Origin: Leucothrix arctica
Lineage (GTDB): Bacteria > Pseudomonadota > Gammaproteobacteria > Thiotrichales > Thiotrichaceae
Reading direction: 5' to 3'
Length of the DNA: 64,000 bases
Assembly: GCF_003172895.1 (NCBI RefSeq)
Contig: NZ_QGKL01000026.1
Coordinates: forward strand, 1 to 64,000
The notes under the pieces were generated by a model. It was not told where the DNA came from. It made no database searches and saw only the letters and a program-made list of their open reading frames with translations. Shown here piece after piece: positions 35,798-45,075 of the stretch. A program made the translations under genes and the position numbers. Each line of letters starts with the position of its first letter. The stretch's first letter is position 1.

Positions 35798-36688
35798 ATG
35801 GATAGTAAAAGTACAGTTCTTATTACGGGTGCAAATGGCCAGTTAGGCTATGAGTTACAAAAGATGTGTCCCGATGGTTATAGAGTATTAGCTGCAGATC
35901 GCTCAATGCTAGATATTAGTGATGCGGATGCAGTGAAAGCATTTGTTGCTGAGCATAAGCCAGTCGCCATTATTAATGCCGCTGCTTATACTGCTGTTGA
36001 TAAAGCTGAAGAAGAGCGTGAGCAGGCTGCTGCAATCAATACAGAAGGCGCTAGAAACCTAGCGCAGGCTGCTTTTGATAATTACTGTAAACTACTTCAT
36101 GTGTCGACAGACTTTGTCTTCTCTGGCGATGCACATTCGCCAATCCCTTCAGATGCTGAATGTAAGCCACAAGGTTTTTACGGTCAGTCTAAGTTAGAGG
36201 GTGAGCAGGCTATTAGAGCGATACTGGGTGATCAGGCATTTATTGTTAGAACAGCTTGGTTGTACTCGGCTCATGGTAATAACTTCGTGAAAACAATGCT
36301 GAAGCTGATGGCTAGTCGCGAAGAGTTAGGTGTAATTGCTGATCAAGTAGGTTCGCCTACTTGGGCTAATGGTTTGGCTGTTGCACTATGGCAAGCACTT
36401 AAGTTAGATGTTAAAGGCACGTTCCATTGGAGCGACGCAGGTGTTGCGAGCTGGTATGACTTTGCCCAAGCAATTATGGAAGAGGGTGTTGCCATTGGTT
36501 TGTTAGATCATACAATTGATCTTGCGCCGTTAACGACTGAAGACTACCCGACCCCTGCAAGTCGTCCCGCGTATAGCGTGTTAGATAAAACGACAACTTG
36601 GAAAGCATTAAGATTGGAAGGCACGCATTGGCGCGTAGCTTTACGAAATATGATGAACGAATTAAAGAGAGATATGGATAATGAGTAA
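35798..36688 (+). CDS. rfbD: dTDP-4-dehydrorhamnose reductase
   Basis: A 296-residue NAD(P)H-dependent short-chain reductase for the last step of dTDP-L-rhamnose synthesis. It has the dinucleotide loop TGANGQLGYEL near residue 11, NAAAYTAVDKAEEE near residue 65, the STDFVFSG segment and the catalytic YGQSKLEGEQ. The start with an ATAGGA ribosome site at 35798 is preferred to the TTG three bases before. It overlaps the following rfbB by eight bases. rfbA and rfbC, which complete the pathway, are not in this window. Confidence 0.9.
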   Translation: MDSKSTVLITGANGQLGYELQKMCPDGYRVLAADRSMLDISDADAVKAFVAEHKPVAIINAAAYTAVDKAEEEREQAAAINTEGARNLAQAAFDNYCKLLHVSTDFVFSGDAHSPIPSDAECKPQGFYGQSKLEGEQAIRAILGDQAFIVRTAWLYSAHGNNFVKTMLKLMASREELGVIADQVGSPTWANGLAVALWQALKLDVKGTFHWSDAGVASWYDFAQAIMEEGVAIGLLDHTIDLAPLTTEDYPTPASRPAYSVLDKTTTWKALRLEGTHWRVALRNMMNELKRDMDNE

Positions 36689-37751
36689 TCTTTTAGTTAC
36701 TGGTGGTGCTGGTTTTATTGGTGCAAACTTTGTTCACTACTGGTTGGGTAAATACCCTGCTGACAAGGTAGTTGTTTTGGATGCGCTGACTTACGCTGGT
36801 AATGAAGAAAGTCTTCTGCCTGTTGTGGGTAACGAAAACTATGTGTTTGTTGAAGGTGATATTGGTGATCAAACACTGGTTGAGTCTCTATTGATAGAGC
36901 ATAAGTTAGATACTATTGTTAACTTTGCTGCTGAAAGCCATGTTGACCGTTCAATTTCTGGTCCAGATGTATTCATCGAAACTAATATTGTTGGTACGCA
37001 CAACTTATTGAAAGCTGCTCGCCAGGTGTGGATTGTTAACCCTGAAACAGCAACGCCTAATCACCGTTTCCACCATGTTTCTACAGATGAAGTATATGGA
37101 ACGCTAGGTGATAACGATCCTGCATTTACTGAAGATCACGCTTACGCGCCAAACTCGCCATACTCTGCAAGTAAAGCTGCTTCTGATCATATTGTGCGTG
37201 CATATCACCATACATTTGGTTTGAATGTTACAACGAGCAACTGCTCTAACAACTACGGTCCTTACCAGTTTCCAGAGAAGTTAATTCCTTTATGCCTAAG
37301 TAATATCTTGGCAGATAAGGCGCTACCTATTTACGGTACAGGTAAGAATATTCGTGACTGGTTGTTTGTGGAAGATCACGCACGTGGTATCGACTTAATC
37401 CTTAAGCAAGATAAGTTGGGTGAAGTTTATAATATCGGTGGTCACAATGAGTGGACTAATATCGATATCGTAAAGCTACTTTGCGAGATTATGGATAAAA
37501 AGTTTGCTGAAAATCCATCACTTGCTGAGCGTTACCCAGATGCTACGCCTGCGAATGGTAAGAAGTCTTTAGACTTGATCACTTACGTTGAAGATCGTGC
37601 AGGTCATGATTGGCGTTATGCGATTGATGCAGGAAAGAGTCAGAACGAATTGGGTTACACGCCTGCTGAGACATTCGAGACTGGAATTGATAAAACAATT
37701 GACTGGTACTTGGATAATCCTGAGTGGTGGGCTCCATTATTGAAAGCGTAA
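36681..37751 (+). CDS. rfbB: dTDP-glucose 4,6-dehydratase
   Basis: A 356-residue extended short-chain dehydratase that turns dTDP-glucose into dTDP-4-keto-6-deoxyglucose. It has GGAGFIGANFVHYW at the N-terminus, NFAAESHVDRSISGP near residue 82, the STDEVYGTLGD catalytic Asp-Glu near residue 135 and the YSASKAASDH Tyr-Lys pair near residue 165. The rfbD-rfbB overlap shows a small operon for a rhamnose or other 6-deoxyhexose precursor, ending at a strong terminator. Confidence 0.93.
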   Translation: MSNLLVTGGAGFIGANFVHYWLGKYPADKVVVLDALTYAGNEESLLPVVGNENYVFVEGDIGDQTLVESLLIEHKLDTIVNFAAESHVDRSISGPDVFIETNIVGTHNLLKAARQVWIVNPETATPNHRFHHVSTDEVYGTLGDNDPAFTEDHAYAPNSPYSASKAASDHIVRAYHHTFGLNVTTSNCSNNYGPYQFPEKLIPLCLSNILADKALPIYGTGKNIRDWLFVEDHARGIDLILKQDKLGEVYNIGGHNEWTNIDIVKLLCEIMDKKFAENPSLAERYPDATPANGKKSLDLITYVEDRAGHDWRYAIDAGKSQNELGYTPAETFETGIDKTIDWYLDNPEWWAPLLKA

Positions 37752-37810
37752 TTCTTTTGAAAATAGATAGTGATGTGGGTTCTTTGTAGGCTCGCATTTC
37801 ATCATTAAAT

Positions 37811-37847
37811 AAAAAGGCCGCTCATTATGTCAATGAGTGGCCTTTTT
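37811..37847. terminator. Bidirectional terminator between rfbB and adk
   Basis: A 16-base stem with one wobble pair (AAAAAGGCCGCTCATT / AATGAGTGGCCTTTTT) and a 5-base loop, with T-runs for both strands. Confidence 0.95.
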
Positions 37848-37871
37848 ATTGTTTAGCAAGTCAGTCTGGAA

Positions 37872-38522
37872 TTAGCTAATTTTTGCTAGCTCAGCTTTTA
37901 CTGCCGCAGTAATCTCTTCAATCTCACCGATGCCAGCTACTTTAAGCAGTAGACCTTTTTCATCGAAGTAGTTTACTAGTGGTGCTGTTTCGTTTTCGTA
38001 AGTCTCTAAACGCTTACCAATTGTTGCTTCGTTATCATCCGCGCGGTGGAAAAGCTCAGAGCCACACTTATCGCAAATGTTCTTAACTTTAGGTGCTGAA
38101 GTGAAACGGTTGAATATAGAGCCGCAATTTTTGCAAGAAAGGCGACCTGTAATGCGCTTAAGAAGCACATCAAACTCAACATCGATCAGTAGTGCGCCCT
38201 GAAGTGGCTTGCCTGATTTAGCAAGTAACGCGTCAAGTGATGCTGCTTGAGATAGGTTGCGAGGGAAGCCATCTAAGATGAAGCCTTTTTGTGTGTCGTC
38301 GTCTTTTAGACGTTCTTCGATCATACCAAGTACGATGTCATCAGACACTAATTGGCCATTATCCATTGCTGATTTAGCTTTCTTACCTAATTCGCTGTTT
38401 GCTGAAACTGCAGCACGAAGTAGGTCACCCGTTGAAATCTGCGGGATGCCATATTCTGAAATAAGCTGTTGGGCTTGTGTGCCCTTACCAGAGCCTGGAG
38501 CACCGAGTAATACGATTCTCAT
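37872..38522 (-). CDS. adk: Adenylate kinase
   Basis: The 216-residue enzyme interconverts ATP plus AMP and two ADP. It has the P-loop GAPGSGKGTQ (residues 7-16), the GIPQISTGDLLR AMP site, DGFPRN near residue 85 and a long LID domain with a zinc-type four-cysteine set (CKNCGSIFN, ICDKCGSELF). The zinc-bearing LID is less usual in gammaproteobacteria. A longer frame adds six residues, but the ATG at 38522 with AAGGA nine bases before it is right. Confidence 0.95.
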   Translation of the reverse strand: MRIVLLGAPGSGKGTQAQQLISEYGIPQISTGDLLRAAVSANSELGKKAKSAMDNGQLVSDDIVLGMIEERLKDDDTQKGFILDGFPRNLSQAASLDALLAKSGKPLQGALLIDVEFDVLLKRITGRLSCKNCGSIFNRFTSAPKVKNICDKCGSELFHRADDNEATIGKRLETYENETAPLVNYFDEKGLLLKVAGIGEIEEITAAVKAELAKIS

Positions 38523-38659
38523 AAGATTAATTCCTTCCATAAACTAAAAAATATATAACACCACTTCTACCGTATTTTGAAAATAGGCGCAAGGTGATGA
38601 AGAATTAGTTGAGCGATTTAATCGCAATAATCAGTTTTCAATATACTTAAAGCAGTTAT

Positions 38660-39574
38660 TCAAGGTTTCTGGGTATAACACTCATTAAGAATATCAATAA
38701 ATTTTTGGGCGGGTGCCGACAGTAATTTACCTGTTCGAGCCACGATTCCGTACTTTCTAGCAGGGAAGTACTCATCTAGATTAACTATTTCAAAGCGCTC
38801 GCGGTCAGCATCGGTAATACAAATGTCCGTTACGATCGAAATCCCTAGTCCAATGTCAACGTAGCGCTTCACAACTTCCCAGCCACCTGCTTCTAATACT
38901 ACGCGATAGCTTGTGCCATTTAGTGCGAACACCATTTTAACCAAGCGCCAACTACTGAAGTGTGAGGGCGGTAGAATCATGCCGTACTCACCGATATCAG
39001 CCAGTGTAACTTTATCTAGCTTCGCTAAAGGGTGTCCTTTAGGTGTAATAAGTACTGGTGGATATGAAACAAAGGGTGTGTAGTCTAGGTTTTCTGGAAC
39101 ATCTAACATCGAGCTAACAGCAAAATCGACTTCATCGGCTAATAACATATCGCGTCCATCGCGACCCGTTACATTAGCAAGGCGTAAGCGAATGCCCGGA
39201 TGCTCTTCTACGAATCGGCGAACCGGCTCAGGTAGTGTATAAAGTATAGTCGATTCTTCAGCAGCGATGGTTAATTCACCCGTTGTCAGGTCGCCATAAT
39301 GTGCTGCGAAGCTTTCTTTTATGTGGTCAATGCCTTGGACTAAAGGGCTAACAAGGTCGTAAAGGATTTCACCTTCTGTGGTTAGTTTTAGTTTTGGGCC
39401 TCGTCGCTCAAATAACTTAACTTCTAATTCTTGTTCTAGTGTTTTTATTTGTAACGAAATAGTGGGCTGGCTAGCATAAAGCACTTCAGACGCTTTACTC
39501 ATGCTTCCTTCTTGGCGTGTTACACAAAAAGCGCGAAGCTCTTTAAGAAGGTTACATGTTGTTAAGTGCTTCAT
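38660..39574 (-). CDS. LysR-family transcriptional regulator
   Basis: A 304-residue LysR protein. The helix-turn-helix is GSMSKASEVLYASQPTISLQ (residues about 23-42), followed by LFERRGPKLKLTTEGEIL. The effector domain contains ADEVDFAVSSMLDVPENLDY and a long stretch resembling CysB/Cbl-type regulators (GDLTTGELTIAAEEST). The ATG at 39574 with AGGA five bases before it is preferred over upstream in-frame starts. It is divergent from zapE. Control of sulfur or redox genes is a guess based on the CysB-like look. Confidence 0.8.
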   Translation of the reverse strand: MKHLTTCNLLKELRAFCVTRQEGSMSKASEVLYASQPTISLQIKTLEQELEVKLFERRGPKLKLTTEGEILYDLVSPLVQGIDHIKESFAAHYGDLTTGELTIAAEESTILYTLPEPVRRFVEEHPGIRLRLANVTGRDGRDMLLADEVDFAVSSMLDVPENLDYTPFVSYPPVLITPKGHPLAKLDKVTLADIGEYGMILPPSHFSSWRLVKMVFALNGTSYRVVLEAGGWEVVKRYVDIGLGISIVTDICITDADRERFEIVNLDEYFPARKYGIVARTGKLLSAPAQKFIDILNECYTQKP

Positions 39575-39872
39575 AGGCATCCTGTATCTCGCGGGTAGGA
39601 GGGCGGTCAAGCACGAGATAAGAAGTGATTATTTCGTGTTAACAATTTCATCTAGTATTTTGCCGTATAAGTATTGGAAAAATCAATACTTAATTGCTTG
39701 TAAGTGCTATTTTAGATAAATAGTATTGGGATAATTAAGTGTTTAAGTGCTTAGCAATCACGTATTATTCTCGGTTACTATGCGTGCGTTTAGAAATGAA
39801 ACGCTATGCGCTGATCTTGTCAATGAGGTATTACGGTTGCTACAGCAAGCCCAAGCGAAACAAGCAGATACG

Positions 39873-41033
39873 ATGAAATCCCTTACTCTTCACGATTTAT
39901 ATCAGCAAGCGATTAAAAATGGCGAGATTTTGGCAGACCCACATCAAGCTGCATTGATCGATGCTTTGACCCCCGTTTTCGATGCATTTTCAGCGTCCAA
40001 AACTACTATAACGGAAACTGATGAAAAGAAATCTTTCTTTAGTCGCTTCCTATCCGCTGTCGGCCAAGCTGATGTGCCGGAAGCTGAAGCGCTTATAAAG
40101 GGCGTTTATATCTGGGGTGGCGTTGGTCGCGGTAAAACATTTATTGTTGACTTCTTTTTTAAGCACCTACCGACTGAACAAAAACAACGTACACACTTTC
40201 ACTCGTTTATGAAGTCTGTTCATGACCAGATTCGTGACTTAGGAAATGTAGAAGAGCCATTAGAAAAAATTGCCAAGCAGATTGCTGCCAAAACACGCAT
40301 TCTTTGCCTTGATGAAATGCACGTCAATGACATCACAGATGCCATGCTTTTAGGCGGGTTATTCGAACACCTATTTAAGGATGGTGTTACGCTAATTACC
40401 ACTGCAAACATTCCACCAGCAGGGCTATATAAGGACGGATTACAACGTAAACGTTTCTTGCCTGCAATTGCATTACTTGAGAAGCATACTGAGCTGATTA
40501 ATGCAGATGGTGAAATGGATTATCGAATGCGTGCTTTAGAGCAAGCAGACGTCTATCAAATTGGTACTGGCGAATTAGTAGAGAAGCGTCTAGAAAACTA
40601 CTTCACTGCCATGGTCGGTATCAATGCAGAGCTTGAGTATGAAGCGATTGAGGTGAATGGTCGTAGCATTCCAATTAAGCAGGCTTATAAAGGCGTTGCT
40701 TGGTTCGAATTTAAAGATCTATGCATGAGTGCTAGATCGACGCTTGACTATATCGAATTAGCGACGCGTTTTAATACAATTCTGATTTCAAATATTCCTG
40801 TGATGGGAACACTCCAAGACGATGCTGCAAGACGCTTCGTTAACCTGATTGATGAGCTGTATGACCGTGGCGTAAACGTTGTGATCTCAGCAGAAGCGAC
40901 TCCAACAGAGTTATACACCGGTAAGCGCATGACATTTGAGTTTGATCGTACGATCAGTCGTCTAATGGAAATTCGCTCTAAGGAATACCTTACCGCTGAG
41001 CACGACCCACGAAGTGAGCATGAAGAATCATGA
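39873..41033 (+). CDS. zapE: AFG1/ZapE-family ATPase
   Basis: A 386-residue AAA-type ATPase with Walker A WGGVGRGKTFIVDFFF near residue 80, HFHSFMKSVHDQI, and Walker B ILCLDEMHVNDITDAM near residue 145. The group includes mitochondrial AFG1 and bacterial ZapE, linked to division and respiratory-complex quality control. In-frame starts at 39747 (GTG) and 39780 (ATG) would add up to 42 residues; MKSLTLHDLYQQAI at 39873 matches the family N-terminus best. Its stop overlaps the SdhAF4 gene start (ATGA), which ties it to the succinate dehydrogenase operon. Confidence 0.85.
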   Translation: MKSLTLHDLYQQAIKNGEILADPHQAALIDALTPVFDAFSASKTTITETDEKKSFFSRFLSAVGQADVPEAEALIKGVYIWGGVGRGKTFIVDFFFKHLPTEQKQRTHFHSFMKSVHDQIRDLGNVEEPLEKIAKQIAAKTRILCLDEMHVNDITDAMLLGGLFEHLFKDGVTLITTANIPPAGLYKDGLQRKRFLPAIALLEKHTELINADGEMDYRMRALEQADVYQIGTGELVEKRLENYFTAMVGINAELEYEAIEVNGRSIPIKQAYKGVAWFEFKDLCMSARSTLDYIELATRFNTILISNIPVMGTLQDDAARRFVNLIDELYDRGVNVVISAEATPTELYTGKRMTFEFDRTISRLMEIRSKEYLTAEHDPRSEHEES

Positions 41034-41230
41034 CTGATGAAACAAATTCAAAGCCGTCGTTGAAAGACACGGTTATCCGTATCCAGCCAATCAGTGAACT
41101 GAACAAGTCTACTGAGCCTAAGGATGAGAAAACCACTGACGGCTCTGCCGAAATAGGTGGACGCAAAACTGGCCTCGACCCAACCCGCTATGGCGATTGG
41201 GAAAAGAACGGCCGTTGTATCGATTTTTAA
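41030..41230 (+). CDS. Succinate dehydrogenase assembly factor SdhAF4 (DUF1674)
   Basis: A 66-residue protein with a disordered N-terminal half and the conserved C-terminal block EIGGRKTGLDPTRYGDWEKN ending GRCIDF, the signature of the DUF1674/SDHAF4 family. In mitochondria, SDHAF4 binds flavinylated SdhA before SdhB joins and protects it from oxidants. Here it sits between zapE and sdhC, overlapping zapE by four bases and ending 14 bases before sdhC, so it fits the same role in assembly of this complex. Confidence 0.88.
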   Translation: MTDETNSKPSLKDTVIRIQPISELNKSTEPKDEKTTDGSAEIGGRKTGLDPTRYGDWEKNGRCIDF

Positions 41231-41244
41231 CACAGGTGAAACAC

Positions 41245-41628
41245 ATGTCCAAGAATGATAGTCGACCATTGTCACCCCACTTGGGGATCTATGATCTTCC
41301 AGTGACGGCAAAACTTTCAATATTACACCGCGGTACGGGTGCGGCGCTTTCAGCTGGAATGATATTGTTAGTCATTGCATTGGTTGCTGCCGCTAATGGT
41401 GAAGGCAGCTGGAATACTATGCAGGGATTTTTATCTAGCTGGTTTGGTTACTTAGTCCTTTTCGGCTTTACTGCTACCTTATTTTACCACTTTTGTAACG
41501 GTATCCGTCACATGATGTGGGATTTGGGTAAAGGCCTAGAGAAGCACGAAGTGAATAAATCAGGTCCCATAGTACTAGCTGCTACAGGTGTACTAACGTG
41601 TCTGACTTGGGTTATTGCCCTGTTGTAA
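41245..41628 (+). CDS. sdhC: Succinate dehydrogenase cytochrome b subunit
   Basis: A 127-residue membrane anchor with three helices. The N-terminal RPLSPHLGIY and SILHRGTGAALS motifs are of the alphaproteobacterial/mitochondrial SdhC type, unlike the enterobacterial form. The heme-ligand His lies in HFCNGIRHMMWD near residue 84-92. A longer frame starts inside the preceding gene, but the ATG at 41245 follows AGGTGA and opens the conserved part. It heads sdhCDAB. Confidence 0.92.
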   Translation: MSKNDSRPLSPHLGIYDLPVTAKLSILHRGTGAALSAGMILLVIALVAAANGEGSWNTMQGFLSSWFGYLVLFGFTATLFYHFCNGIRHMMWDLGKGLEKHEVNKSGPIVLAATGVLTCLTWVIALL

Positions 41629-41638
41629 GGAATTCGAT

Positions 41639-42022
41639 ATGAGTAAGTTTAGAAGTCCATTGTCTGTGGCTAAAGGTCACGGATCGGCAAAGAGTGGTAC
41701 ACACCACTTTTGGATGCAGCGCGTAACAGCAGTTGCACTAGTACCTCTTGTTTTATGGTTCTGCCTAAGTCTCGCGATGATGCCAGAAGCAACCTACGCA
41801 ACTGTTGTTGCATGGATGAAGTCGCCATTTAACTCAGTGATGTTAATGCTAAGCATTGTTGCTTCGTTTTATCATCTATCGATGGGTTTACAAGTCATCC
41901 TAGAAGACTACGTTTCAAATATTAAGATCCATATGGCAAGCATTATGATTATGAAGCTTTCATGCTTCTTCTTTGCTTCATTGGGTGTTTTCTCAGTTAT
42001 CAAAATTGCGGTCGGAGGTTAA
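41639..42022 (+). CDS. sdhD: Succinate dehydrogenase membrane anchor subunit
   Basis: A 127-residue anchor protein with three membrane helices. The motif [19 protein letters not shown] leads into the first helix, and [17 protein letters not shown] holds the second heme-ligand His. The ATG at 41639 has TAAGGA just before it. It lies ten bases after sdhC and five before the sdhA start, as expected in a tightly packed operon. Confidence 0.9.
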   Translation: MSKFRSPLSVAKGHGSAKSGTHHFWMQRVTAVALVPLVLWFCLSLAMMPEATYATVVAWMKSPFNSVMLMLSIVASFYHLSMGLQVILEDYVSNIKIHMASIMIMKLSCFFFASLGVFSVIKIAVGG

Positions 42023-42026
42023 TTCG

Positions 42027-43823
42027 ATGCAAGAAGGCGATTACAAAATTATTGATCATCACTATGACGTTATCATTGTTGGTGCGGGTGGTGCAGGTTT
42101 GCGTGCGACATTGGGTATGGCAGCGGCTGGTTTAAGTACTGCGTGTATCACAAAAGTATTCCCAACGCGTAGTCATACGGTTGCTGCACAGGGTGGTATG
42201 TCTGCTGCATTGGGTAACATGGGTCCAGATAGCTGGAAATGGCACATGTATGACACTGTAAAAGGTTCTGATTGGTTAGGTGACCAAGATGCAATCGAGT
42301 ACATGTGTCGTGAAGCGATTCCAGCAGTGATTGAGCTTGAGCACTACGGTGTTCCGTTCTCACGTACTGAAGAAGGTAAAATCTACCAGCGTCCTTTCGG
42401 TGGAATGACAACTAACTTTGGTGAAGGTATTGCACAGCGTACCTGTGCTGCTGCTGACCGTACTGGTCACGCAATCTTGCACGCGCTTTACCAGCAGTCT
42501 CTAAAGCACAAAGCTGAGTTCTTCATTGAGTACTTTGCAACTGACCTAATCATGGACGACGACGGTGTTTGTCGTGGTGTTATGGCTTGGGACTTGGCAA
42601 CGGGTGAAATGCACCGTTTCCGCGCCCACGAAGTAGTACTTGCTACTGGTGGTGTTGGCCGTGCTTATCAGTCAGCTACATCTGCTCATACGTGTACTGG
42701 TGACGGTAGCGCGATGGTTCTTCGTGCAGGTCTTCCACTACAGGATATGGAATTCATTCAGTTCCACCCAACCGGTATTTACGGTGCAGGTGTATTGATC
42801 ACTGAAGGTGTTCGTGGTGAAGGTGGATACCTAACCAACTCCGAAGGTGAGCGTTTCATGGAGCGTTATGCGCCGAATGCTAAAGATTTAGCATCTCGTG
42901 ATGTTGTATCTCGTTCAATGACGGTTGAAATCAATGAAGGTCGTGGAGTAGGTCCAAATAAGGATCATATCTTCCTAAACCTACAGCATTTGGGTGCTGA
43001 TGTAATCAACGAGCGTCTACCGGGTATCGCAGAAAGTGCGCGTGTATTCGCAGGTGTAGACGTTGCTAAAGATCCTATCCCAGTACTACCGACAGTTCAC
43101 TACAACATGGGTGGTATTCCAACGAACTACCGCGGTGAAGTAGTGACGCTGAAAGATGGTGATCCTGATTCAATCGTGCCTGGTTTGATGGCTATCGGTG
43201 AAGCAGCTTGTGTATCTGTACACGGTGCTAACCGTCTAGGTTCTAACTCATTACTAGATATCGTTGTATTTGGTCGCGCAGCGGCTATCCGTGCAGCGGA
43301 ACTAGTTGAGAAAGACACGCCTCATAAGCCGCTTGATGAAGCAATTACTGACAAGATCATGGCTCGTTTCGACAAGCTACGTAACTCTAAAGGTAGTAAC
43401 TCTACAGCGTCTATTCGTGACAACATGCAGATCACTATGCAGCAAAAAGCAGCCGTATTCCGTACGGGTGAGAGCATGGATGAAGGTGTTGTGAAGATGC
43501 AAGAGATCTTCGAAAGCTTCAAAGATGTTGGCGTTTCTGACCGCGGTCTACAGTGGAATACGGACTTAGTTGAAACACTAGAACTTGAGAACTTGTTATT
43601 ACAAGCGCAAACAATTATGTGTGGTGCAGCTAACCGTGACGAAAGTCGTGGTGGTCACGCGCGTGATGATATGCCAGATCGTGATGACGAGAACTGGATG
43701 AAGCATACATTGGCTTGGGTTAACCCTGAGACAGGTAAGGTATCTATCGATTACCGTCCTGTACATATGTATACATTGTCTGATGACTGCGAAGTTATCC
43801 CACCTAAGAAACGTGTTTACTAG
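42027..43823 (+). CDS. sdhA: Succinate dehydrogenase flavoprotein subunit
   Basis: The 598-residue catalytic subunit oxidises succinate to fumarate. It has the FAD dinucleotide loop [15 protein letters not shown] near residue 16, the covalent-FAD His in [15 protein letters not shown] near residue 48, the active-site stretch [20 protein letters not shown] near residue 245 and the [13 protein letters not shown] loop near residue 397. The start at 42027 follows a strong GGAGG; a longer frame reaches 41973 inside sdhD. Confidence 0.96.
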   Translation: MQEGDYKIIDHHYDVIIVGAGGAGLRATLGMAAAGLSTACITKVFPTRSHTVAAQGGMSAALGNMGPDSWKWHMYDTVKGSDWLGDQDAIEYMCREAIPAVIELEHYGVPFSRTEEGKIYQRPFGGMTTNFGEGIAQRTCAAADRTGHAILHALYQQSLKHKAEFFIEYFATDLIMDDDGVCRGVMAWDLATGEMHRFRAHEVVLATGGVGRAYQSATSAHTCTGDGSAMVLRAGLPLQDMEFIQFHPTGIYGAGVLITEGVRGEGGYLTNSEGERFMERYAPNAKDLASRDVVSRSMTVEINEGRGVGPNKDHIFLNLQHLGADVINERLPGIAESARVFAGVDVAKDPIPVLPTVHYNMGGIPTNYRGEVVTLKDGDPDSIVPGLMAIGEAACVSVHGANRLGSNSLLDIVVFGRAAAIRAAELVEKDTPHKPLDEAITDKIMARFDKLRNSKGSNSTASIRDNMQITMQQKAAVFRTGESMDEGVVKMQEIFESFKDVGVSDRGLQWNTDLVETLELENLLLQAQTIMCGAANRDESRGGHARDDMPDRDDENWMKHTLAWVNPETGKVSIDYRPVHMYTLSDDCEVIPPKKRVY

Positions 43824-43832
43824 GAGCTAATC

Positions 43833-44615
43833 ATGGCTGAATTTACATTACCAGCAAACTCTATCGTTAAGACAGGTAAAACGTACAAGGCGGCAGAGGG
43901 CGTTACAAACGTCAAAGTTTTCAACGTATACCGTTACGATCCTTCAACGGGTAGTAACCCGTCTTTGGACAAGTACGAAGTTGATATGGACACTTGTGGT
44001 CCAATGATTCTTGATGCTTTGTTGAAGATCAAAAACGAAATGGACTCAACGCTGTCATTGCGTCGTTCATGTCGTGAAGGTATCTGTGGCTCTTGCTCGA
44101 TGAACATCGACGGCAGAAACACACTAGCATGTACTAAGGCGATTGCTGAAGTAGAAGGAGACGTTAACGTTTATCCACTACCTCACCAGCCAGTCGTTAA
44201 AGACTTGGTCTCTGACCTAACTAACTTCTACGCGCAGTATGCGTCAGTAGAGCCTTGGTTGAAGTCAGACACACCTGCACCACCTGACCAAGAGCGCGTA
44301 CAGTCTGTTGAAGACCGTAAGCAGCTTGATGGTTTGTATGAGTGTATTCTTTGTGCATGTTGTTCAACTAGTTGCCCAAGCTACTGGTGGAACAGTGATC
44401 GTTACCTTGGCCCTGCTGCGCTGCTTAACGCACACCGTTGGATTAAGGACTCTCGTGATGATGCAACGGGCGCACGTTTGGATGAGTTGGAAGATCCGTT
44501 CAAGCTTTACCGTTGTCATACCATCATGAACTGTACTGATGTTTGCCCTAAGGATTTGAATCCTGCTAAGGCAATTGCTGAAATCAAGCAAATGCTGGTT
44601 GAACGTCAGATCTAG
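43833..44615 (+). CDS. sdhB: Succinate dehydrogenase iron-sulfur subunit
   Basis: A 260-residue subunit carrying the [2Fe-2S], [4Fe-4S] and [3Fe-4S] clusters: [21 protein letters not shown] near residue 75-95, [17 protein letters not shown] near residue 170 and [17 protein letters not shown] near residue 230. It passes electrons from SdhA to the quinone site. It follows sdhA by nine bases and is the last structural gene. The N-terminal stretch [21 protein letters not shown] is of the alphaproteobacterial/mitochondrial type. Confidence 0.95.
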   Translation: MAEFTLPANSIVKTGKTYKAAEGVTNVKVFNVYRYDPSTGSNPSLDKYEVDMDTCGPMILDALLKIKNEMDSTLSLRRSCREGICGSCSMNIDGRNTLACTKAIAEVEGDVNVYPLPHQPVVKDLVSDLTNFYAQYASVEPWLKSDTPAPPDQERVQSVEDRKQLDGLYECILCACCSTSCPSYWWNSDRYLGPAALLNAHRWIKDSRDDATGARLDELEDPFKLYRCHTIMNCTDVCPKDLNPAKAIAEIKQMLVERQI

Positions 44616-44636
44616 TATGATGTTTGTTTAGTTCGT

Positions 44637-44669
44637 CGTTCTAGGTTTTCTACGGAAATCCCTAGAACG
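44637..44669 (+). other. mRNA hairpin downstream of sdhB
   Basis: CGTTCTAGG and CCTAGAACG with an inner TTTC/GAAA and loop TACG form a long stem with a stable UACG-type loop. No T-run follows. It probably protects the sdhCDAB message end. Confidence 0.55.
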
Positions 44670-44694
44670 TACAGACTTAAAACAATGCGACATG

Positions 44695-44741
44695 ACTCCG
44701 GTACAAGCCAGTATAGCTACTGAGCTTGCCGGAGTTTTTTA
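44695..44741 (+). terminator. Strong intrinsic terminator between sdhB and sdhE
   Basis: Stem ACTCCGG / CCGGAGT continues inward as CAAGC/GCTTG and CAGTA/TACTG around loop TAGC, and is followed by TTTTTT. It lies 80 bases after sdhB and only about 37 bases before the sdhE start. Confidence 0.9.
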
Positions 44742-44778
44742 TTGCTACTCAATCCTGCTGAAGCAGAGAGGAAACGCA

Positions 44779-45021
44779 ATGAGTGAAATGATGAAGTTAC
44801 GTTGGCGCTGTCGACGTGGCCAGAAAGAATTAGATATCGTAATGAACCGTTATCTTGAGCAAGTCTATGTAGACGCAGAGCAGAGTCAGAAAACTGCCTT
44901 TGAAGAACTGCTTTTGGTTGAAGATCCAACCATTATTGATTTGCTAATGGAGCGAATCGAGCCACAAAATCCTGACCAAAAGATACTGATGGATAAGCTG
45001 CGCACGATCGTCTCGTTGTAA
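44779..45021 (+). CDS. sdhE: SdhA flavinylation factor SdhE
   Basis: An 80-residue protein of the SdhE (YgfY) family. The RWRCRRGQKELDIVMNRYLEQ segment contains the conserved RGxxE motif needed for covalent FAD attachment to SdhA. A longer frame begins at 44692 inside the terminator hairpin, but the ATG at 44779 follows GAGAGGAAA and matches the family start. Lying right after the terminator of sdhCDAB, it is likely expressed at a lower level by read-through. Confidence 0.88.
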   Translation: MSEMMKLRWRCRRGQKELDIVMNRYLEQVYVDAEQSQKTAFEELLLVEDPTIIDLLMERIEPQNPDQKILMDKLRTIVSL

Positions 45022-45075
45022 CACAATCCATTACCATTCCTAGTAGCCACATGAATAATTTAGCAGGAGGATAAT

